A program made the translations under genes and the position numbers. The notes beneath the pieces were generated by a model that was not told the DNA's origin, made no database searches, and was given only the letters and a program-made list of their open reading frames with translations. Shown here piece after piece: positions 58,464 to 64,000 of a stretch of 64,000 nt of DNA (position 1 is its first letter; every line of letters begins with the position of its first letter). Source of the DNA: Calvatia gigantea (lineage: Eukaryota > Basidiomycota > Agaricomycetes > Agaricales > Lycoperdaceae); the NCBI GenBank assembly GCA_025093985.1, contig JACAAK010000010.1, positions 645,501 through 709,500 of the forward strand. Reading direction: 5' to 3'.

Positions 58464-61038
58464 AAGAGAGTTAGGACAGATTTTAATGCAACATCACTTC
58501 CTCCCACTTACAAGGTCAACGATATCTCGATGCCCTGGCACGTTCCCCAAACCCCGCTTTTCTGCCGGACCGTGAAATAGGAGCCGTTAATGATGCATTA
58601 ATGATGCATGATGATGATGTCTTGCCCCTCTTATCCCGCGCACTTGCTGGCCCCAACTTTCAGGAAAAAGGTCGGTGTGGCGCAAAAACGCTTGCACGCC
58701 CAAACTGTGAGACATGGACTTGTGGCCGAAGAAGCTGAATATCTGATATGCCTGTTACTGGACGTATCGGACCCCGGCAGCACAATGCCCTCGCCTACCA
58801 AACCACTTTCTCCGAATCCCTACGATGCCCTCAAACAATGATGCCTACGCGTAATGCCTCCACATCCAGCCTCTCAGCGCAAATGACACAGACAAGGATC
58901 TCGTATACGCCAGGATATTAGGTTATAGGTTATCTTATCCTCGAAGCGCCCAGCAGCGGATGTCGAGATTACGTCTCGTGCAAAATCCTCTCGTGCGATG
59001 GTGGCATTGTGGAATTACATGAACTTGCGGAACTCTTCTTGCTGACCATACAACCCATTTGTGGATCATGTCCTGAACCCATGAAGTCAATTGTTGATTG
59101 GGTGTTAGCTGAAGTTGAGGATAGGTATCACACATCGGAAAGCGACTTATCCCTACGGAGTTCTTCGCCCGTCCTGTCGAGGAAAACCCAGAGGACTATA
59201 TGTTCACAAAAAGATCAGTATGCCCCAGTCCCCAATACTTCGTCAGTTCTGGTTCACATCGTTTTTTTCTCACAAAGGCACTTGAGCAGGACGGCCACCG
59301 GTGTATGCTCGCCCAGTTCTATGACGCTGACCACTACGTGGTGATGCTCACTGCTGCTGAGTGAGCTGGGACAAACACGAAACCGGATACCATGAGGACT
59401 CATGCATGCCACATCATTCCACCGTGCTGCTCAAAACCACAACCCATCCAATCCCCCCTCAACCTGTGAACTATCTGTACCCTGTGCGGCTGTGCCTTAT
59501 GTGCACCAAGGGCATCCTTTCATGCCACTAGAGATTCATGTACTGAGGCGGTTCCATACCACATTGGTTTGCTGCTAGTCTACCTTCTATTTATACTTTG
59601 TTTGCATTGATTGACGAGAGCTGGGGACTGGTGCATGGGGCGCTACTACAAACTACTTCAGGCATACCCAGAATGGTTGGCAGCTTTAGTGACAGCTGCA
59701 GCATGTAACGCCAAATACCGTCGGCTTGGAAGAGGTGCATTTGCATGTGCTCTGATTGTAATTGGATCTTGATAGTGATCTAGGATGTGATGGGTGAGGT
59801 TGTGTGTCTGGTAAGAATCCTGGGTGCCCTAAAGGTGTAACATAATCCAATTGGTGTCCGAAAGAGAGGTTTGGAAAGAGTGGCTCACAGGAACTGGTTC
59901 CATCCAAAATGAAAGCTGGTCAAAGGATAGGTGTATATGGGCTGCTAGAGTCAAGATATTCTCCAAATGATGGATGTGATTCCCATTGAGCTCATCAACC
60001 ACCCAAATCCCACTGTAGTTGCACAGGAGAGTAGCAGCAGCAGCAGCATATCTTCTCTGGATCATGAGGTAAGCATCACAGGCCAATGACCAACCAGAAC
60101 TGAATGACCTCATTATTGCTCTTGTTGATATTCTCCTTCCCAGACCAGAATATGTGACACCTTGTTTAAGAGATATCCCCCATTACTTGGGCATATAGTG
60201 CTGTCCTTGATTTTACCCCAGTGTTTGAGGCTATCACCCAAGTGCCTTCCCTAACCTGAAACCCAGTCTCCACTCTTTTAGTCATTCCTGAGAAAGTGGT
60301 CTGGGCATGAAGTAGTAACAGTGGAAATTGGGTTCCTGAACAGCCCCAGTTCCCCCTCTGTGATGTAGTCTTTTTTTGTAAAGCAGGTATATGGTGGAAG
60401 TTTGATCCATGGGAACAGCCTGAGTATTCAGGAGGAGCAAGAAAGTACAAAGAGGAAAGCAGAATATGGGACTGGGAACAGCAATTTCAAGTAAAGTGAT
60501 GATCACCTGTATCTGTTGCTAATCTGTTAAACACTATATTGAGATGGTGCAACAATTGGTATGTTTTTACAAGGAGAACCAAAGTTGCAGCCATTCATGG
60601 TTAGATAACAGAGGTAAAACTGAATGTTACATCAGAAGCCAACTTGTTTGAAGTTTAGGGTTGTTACACTTTGGAAAGTGCTCTCTTCCATTTAATGTAC
60701 TCACAAAACCAGTATGCAATGGCACAGATACTTTCATGCTTAGCCATGCTTCATTGAAATATGGGTAGTATAATCTCACTATTCCATGAGACAGGCATCA
60801 AGGTTGCCAAAGGATGCTTTCATTGAGGTGGGTGAGAAACAGGCCAAAACCACATGCCAACAACATTCTTGTTCTGGAAGTGATCAGCTATGTAAGCTAT
60901 ATGTGATTATATATACATAGGTAAAGCTATAGCAAGGTTTGACACTTGTTGGCAAGAAAGGGAGAGTCTGGGAATTTGAAGGTGCACAAGATCAGGTTGA
61001 GACATTGTGAGTCAGGTCACCCCAGTGACATCACATGT
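58464..61038. mobile_element. 2.57-kb unidentified insert with 20-bp flanking duplication
   Basis: The 20-mer CACACCCAAACCCTTCCATC lies at both edges (58444-58463 and 61039-61058). Ignoring the insert and one copy rejoins the transposase in frame, so the duplication is a target-site duplication. Its length points to a LINE/SINE-type or other unusual insertion rather than an LTR or TA element. No terminal inverted repeat or poly(A) is visible at either end. The left 1.1 kb is GC-rich and gene-like, the right 1.4 kb AT-rich. Confidence 0.75.
58960..59345 (+). pseudogene. Fragment resembling a fungal HNH-nuclease-domain protein
   Basis: Inside the 2.57-kb insert. Plus-strand pieces read CDGGIVELHELAELFLLTI and, in another frame, ALEQDGHRCMLAQFYDADHY. 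The latter resembles the DG-x-RC-x-x-x-x-x-YD core that opens HNH-like domains of Agaricomycete hypothetical proteins. The pieces are in different frames and no full domain is present. It may be a captured host fragment carried by the insert. Confidence 0.35.
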
Positions 61039-61402
61039 CACACCCAAACCCTTCCATCTGACCCCAAACAATTGATTTTGGACTCATCTGACCAAATGAC
61101 CCTTTTCCAATCCTCTATAGTCCAGTTGGCATGTTCTTCTGCCCACACTAGCCTTTTCCTCTTGTATATAGCAGTCAGTCTAGATTGTTTTCACTTGACT
61201 ACAACTTTTAGTCCAGCCCATCTGAGTTCCCTACAAACTGTTTTGGTAGATATGGATTGCCCAACAACATTTTGAAGTGATTTGGTGACCTGGGAGGCAT
61301 TGTCTGCCTTGCAAGAAGTAATGAAATGAATAGCATATTGGATGTTGAAGGAGGAAAGTAGGGATGGATGGCCACCAACAGATTTGGAAATAGATGACCT
61401 AT

Positions 61403-61707
61403 TGTTATGACCTTAGTCTGATGAGACCTCAGGTTGCAGCTTGGGCTAAGTCTTGAGGGTGAGTAAGGGGAGAGAACAAAGGTGGTTAAGTGTACCAAAT
61501 ACAGTGGATGTATGTACACTTAAATACAGGAGGCCATCCAGTTGAATGGATGGAGTAACTATGTGAAACATCTGATCAGGCTGGCATAGTAGTTAACATG
61601 AGTCATAGATGGAGATTGCTCAACAGGAATAGCTGAAACTGATATACTAGTGGACAGGAATGCAGATAACCACAGAGTATGACTTGATCAGTGGAAAAAC
61701 CATAACA
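61403..61707. repeat. Solo LTR of a second family (305 bp), 5-bp TSD
   Basis: Starts TGTTATG and ends CATAACA (7-bp inverted ends). CCTAT flanks both sides (61398-61402, 61708-61712). The first 240 bases match 63759-64000. Removal rejoins the helix-turn-helix and catalytic parts of the transposase in frame. Confidence 0.93.
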
Positions 61708-62187
61708 CCTATGTTTGGAATGAATTCTAGAGATAGTACTGACCCCCAGACCAGTAATAGAAGCAATATGATGAGCAGATTCCCTTTTATCTAGGTAGAA
61801 GAGAACCCTATTGACCTGAGTAGAAGATAGAGATCATATGGAGATGAAGGGTATAGTAGGGAGGTTGGTTTGTACTGGAAAGTAAGCCTACCTATTTATA
61901 CATCACCCCAGACAGTCACATGATTTTATTTGCATTTATTTGATTGCAATAAACAAAGTCATGTGTAGTAAAAACTGAGGAACAAAACTGTTCCAATGAG
62001 TAGAAAATATTAATTAACTCATAACTCATTCAAAACTCTGAATTACATAATCATTCTTGGCACGTGATTAGCAAGGATATAGGGGTATCTAAAATTAAAA
62101 TATGAAGTGCACAGCCACAGTGGTATCAGAGCTATTCAATGATCTTTAAAGAATCTTAAAACATTGGAACAGTTTTGTCCCTTACTG

Positions 62188-62297
62188 TATAAATGTTGTT
62201 CATAAACAAACATGAAGGCCAGGCAGACAGTACAGCTCTTTCTGATTCATCATGAATCATAGTATCTTTAATGCTTGCCTCAAGGATATGTCCAGTC
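62188..62297. other. Spacer between Tc1 and copia LTR
   Basis: About 110 bases of AT-rich DNA between the TA of the Tc1 element and the LTR at 62298. Nothing recognised. Confidence 0.4.
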
Positions 62298-62715
62298 TGT
62301 TGAATCTCGATCTGTACTACTACATTGGTTCAGTCTATCTATAGCTGAAATGGTTCTTGAATACTTCACTCTTGGAGTGAGTTAATAATGGACTGTGTAA
62401 GATACAAACTGTATGGACCACAGTACTTACAGCACCTTACCACACCTTGTGTTGCTGGTTAGAATGTTCTATTAGATATATGCTGTAGTATGCATTATGC
62501 TCTGTATATGCTATTGGTAGATAAAAGCACTTTCTGTTTCAGGTTGTAGGGCATTTCTCCAAAGACTTTAGTATATAAGACCTATGTAGTATGTGTATAT
62601 TCTTTAGACAATCTAGTCTTCATTCTACTCAAACACTTTACTCTTTAGTACTATACACTTTACCTTAACTGTTCTCTTACCATTTCAGTGAGTATGACTA
62701 CCCTCTGTCACTAGT
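62298..62715 (+). repeat. copia LTR, interrupted by a second LTR element
   Basis: Begins TGTTGAATCTCG in plus orientation and runs to 62715, where its last 30 or so bases (GTACTCATCTCAACA end) are missing because the next element inserted. The missing tail should lie to the right of the window. Confidence 0.8.
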
Positions 62716-63125
62716 TGTTGAGATAAGTACACCACAGTAGTGAACGCTAGTGGTGGAGGATAGTCATACTCACCAGGATGCTTGAGAGATGCTGTAGAAC
62801 TGTTGCTTAAGAATAATGGTTTAAATAGAGAAAGACTAAATTGTCTGAAAAACATATGCATACTACATAAGGGCTTATATACAATAATCCCTGGTCTGTG
62901 CACTCTATACCCATAAACAGGTGAGGTCTTATCTACCAGTAGCATATACAGAGCATAATGTGTACTACACATGTATCTAATAGACTATGTAGCCAGCGAC
63001 CTAGAATGCAGTCTAGTACTTTGTCCATAACTTGTTATTTCACTTCTAATAGTAAAGTACTTGAGACTCTATTTCATCTATAAATATAATGAACCAACAT
63101 AGTGGTATGGGATTGAGATTCAACA
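62716..63125 (-). repeat. copia 3' LTR (410 bp)
   Basis: TGTTGAGATAAG to GATTCAACA, reverse orientation. Next to it on the element side is a purine tract (minus strand GTGAGGAGGAG, 63126-63136), the polypurine tract expected before a 3' LTR. Confidence 0.9.
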
Positions 63126-63758
63126 CTCCTCCTCACTTGAAGGAGGGAGAGCAATGCTTCAACATTTAAGCAGCAGCTTGCCAGGCTTCAACATCAGAAG
63201 TGAAAATTAGTCCTAGTTTAGGGTAGAAGAGATTGATTGATTTTGGTTGTGCCAAGATTCTTAGTAAAGTTATTGGCAGGATTGTCTTGTGAAGACACAT
63301 CACCAATTACAATCATTCTATCTTCAACCAATTCTTGGACATAGTAGTAATGAATATCCACATGCTTTGACTATTTTTCAACAATGGGATTTTCAGTCCA
63401 AAATTTGGACCCATTGTTGTCACTATAGAGAATAGAAGTAGGATGCTCTATTCTGAGCTCCTCCAGAAGCTGTGACAGCCATTTCACTTGTTGTAAAGCA
63501 TTAGACAGTTCTTTGTATTCCACCTGTTACATGTGTTACCTTACTTTGCAACTGGGCCTGGATTATCTCCACTCAGGGAGAGGTTCAATGCTATAGTCCA
63601 GGAGTATATAACAAGTCTCAATGACTTCTGTGCAGACTTTGGATTGCTCCCTCAAGTAGAAGCTCACACTTGTCTGAGAAGTCCAAGTTAAATGTCACTG
63701 CAGTCCCCAAGGTTGTTAACCTTGTAGCAGACAAGCAAAGATAAGGAAGCTTGTTACT
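63126..63758 (-). pseudogene. Ty1/copia polyprotein, C-terminal RNase H
   Basis: Minus-strand frame (about 63530-63240) reading VEYKELSNALQQVKWLSQLL, then YSDNNGSKFW with the RNase H DN pair, SKHVDIHYYYVQELVE and DNPANNFTKNLG, the standard end of Ty1/copia polyproteins. A stop interrupts the SKHVDI region, and upstream (63531-63758) the frame is lost. Only the 3' end of the element lies in the window. Confidence 0.88.
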
Positions 63759-64000
63759 TGTTATGACCTTAGTTGGGTGAAACCTCAGGTTGCAACTTAG
63801 GCTAAGACTTGAGGGCAAGTAAGAGAAGAAGAACTAGAGATGGTTAAGCATACCAAATACAGGAGGATGTATGTATGCTTAAATACAAGGAGGGTCATCC
63901 AGTTGAATGGATGGAGATACTACATGAAACATCCAATGACTATGGTATGGTAATATGTGAGTCAATACTTGGAGATTGCTGGGACTAGGATAGATGAAAC
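63759..64000 (+). repeat. Second-family LTR, cut by the window end
   Basis: Starts TGTTATGACC and follows 61403 onward for at least 240 bases with scattered substitutions. The end (CATAACA) is not in the window. It interrupts the copia polyprotein. Confidence 0.8.

Larger units (their letters stand above)
57348..61850 (-). pseudogene. Tc1 transposase, DD34E type, in four pieces
   Basis: Reading down the minus strand: a helix-turn-helix piece (61850-61708, SAHHIASITGLGVSTISRI), a second piece (61402-61039) with GGHP and SDESKINCLGSDGRVWVW (first catalytic Asp), a third (58463-57956) with the second Asp in QQDNDPKH and the third residue Glu in SPDLNSIEHLW 35 positions later, and the C-terminal piece (57402-57348, ending AKGGYTKY). 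At each gap the frame is restored if the insert and one duplication copy are ignored. Remaining defects are in-frame stops near 58036, 58018 and 61195, and there is no clean N-terminal Met. Confidence 0.9.
57122..62187 (-). mobile_element. Tc1/mariner transposon with three nested insertions
   Basis: Outer ends are CAGTAAGGGACAAAACTG and its inverse, each flanked by the TA target dinucleotide (57120-57121 and 62188-62189). Each terminal arm is about 210 bp (57122-57330 and 61979-62187). The two arms are inverted copies of each other, and each arm itself begins and ends with the 20-mer GGGACAAAACTGTTCCAATG in opposite orientation (one base differs in the right inner copy). The minus-strand transposase between them is split by two solo LTRs and a 2.57-kb insert. 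Without insertions the element would be about 1.6 kb, the usual size. Confidence 0.93.

Noticed and set aside
59829..60506. Minus-strand frames inside the 2.57-kb insert.
   Set aside because: No motif and no support from a paralogue; cannot be told from chance frames.
62121..62132. TGGTATCAGAGC, the classic plant copia primer-binding site, with its inverse near 57175-57186.
   Set aside because: It lies inside both Tc1 terminal arms and not next to any LTR, so it is most likely chance within the arm sequence.

Overview
The window is nuclear DNA of a filamentous basidiomycete, most likely an Agaricomycete. Genes carry many short GT-AG introns (about 34-70 nt) and there are Agaricomycete-type NACHT/STAND proteins, LINE, Ty1/copia and Tc1/mariner elements, and housekeeping genes of fungal type. 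No tRNA, rRNA, CRISPR array or bacterial operon was seen. Exon models were built by hand from splice signals and family motifs. For five genes (GH27 alpha-galactosidase, Sos7-like kinetochore protein, L-fuconate dehydratase, Tup1, first NACHT protein) the summed exon lengths are exact multiples of three with no internal stop.

Layout. (1) 0.5-9.0 kb is transposon debris: a 5'-truncated LINE on the minus strand (531-5206) with a 14-bp target-site duplication and poly(A), then a tandem array of copia LTRs and internal scraps (5.7-9.0 kb). (2) 9.9-33.6 kb is a gene island: Sos7-like (+), GH27 alpha-galactosidase (+, 20 exons), an unrecognised Pro/Gln-rich ORF pair (+), cytochrome b561 protein (-), kinesin (-), an unknown 302-aa protein (-), Sm D1 (+), small unknown ORFs, HCNGP/SAP30BP-like regulator (-), GPI8/PIG-K transamidase (+) and GH25 muramidase (-). 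The last two converge and both show several 1-nt frame breaks. (3) 35.6-48.8 kb is a NACHT/STAND cluster: one complete gene (781 aa), two truncated copies, and three copies of a small unknown protein family on the opposite strand, assembled by two overlapping, near-identical segmental duplications. (4) 49.6-56.6 kb holds an unknown gene (-), L-fuconate dehydratase (+) and the Tup1 corepressor (+). (5) 57.1-64.0 kb is a second transposon block: a Tc1/mariner element carrying three nested insertions, each bounded by an exact duplication, then a copia element that runs off the window.

The LINE and the Tc1 transposase are interrupted by in-frame stops without frameshifts, whereas host genes in 31.7-33.6 kb and at 19.3 kb are broken by single-base indels. 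The first pattern fits C-to-T type mutation of repeats; the second fits recent gene loss or local assembly error. The same copia LTR family flanks the gene island on both sides. The candidates I find most worth following are the NACHT plus small-protein cluster and the micro-exon-rich GH27 gene.
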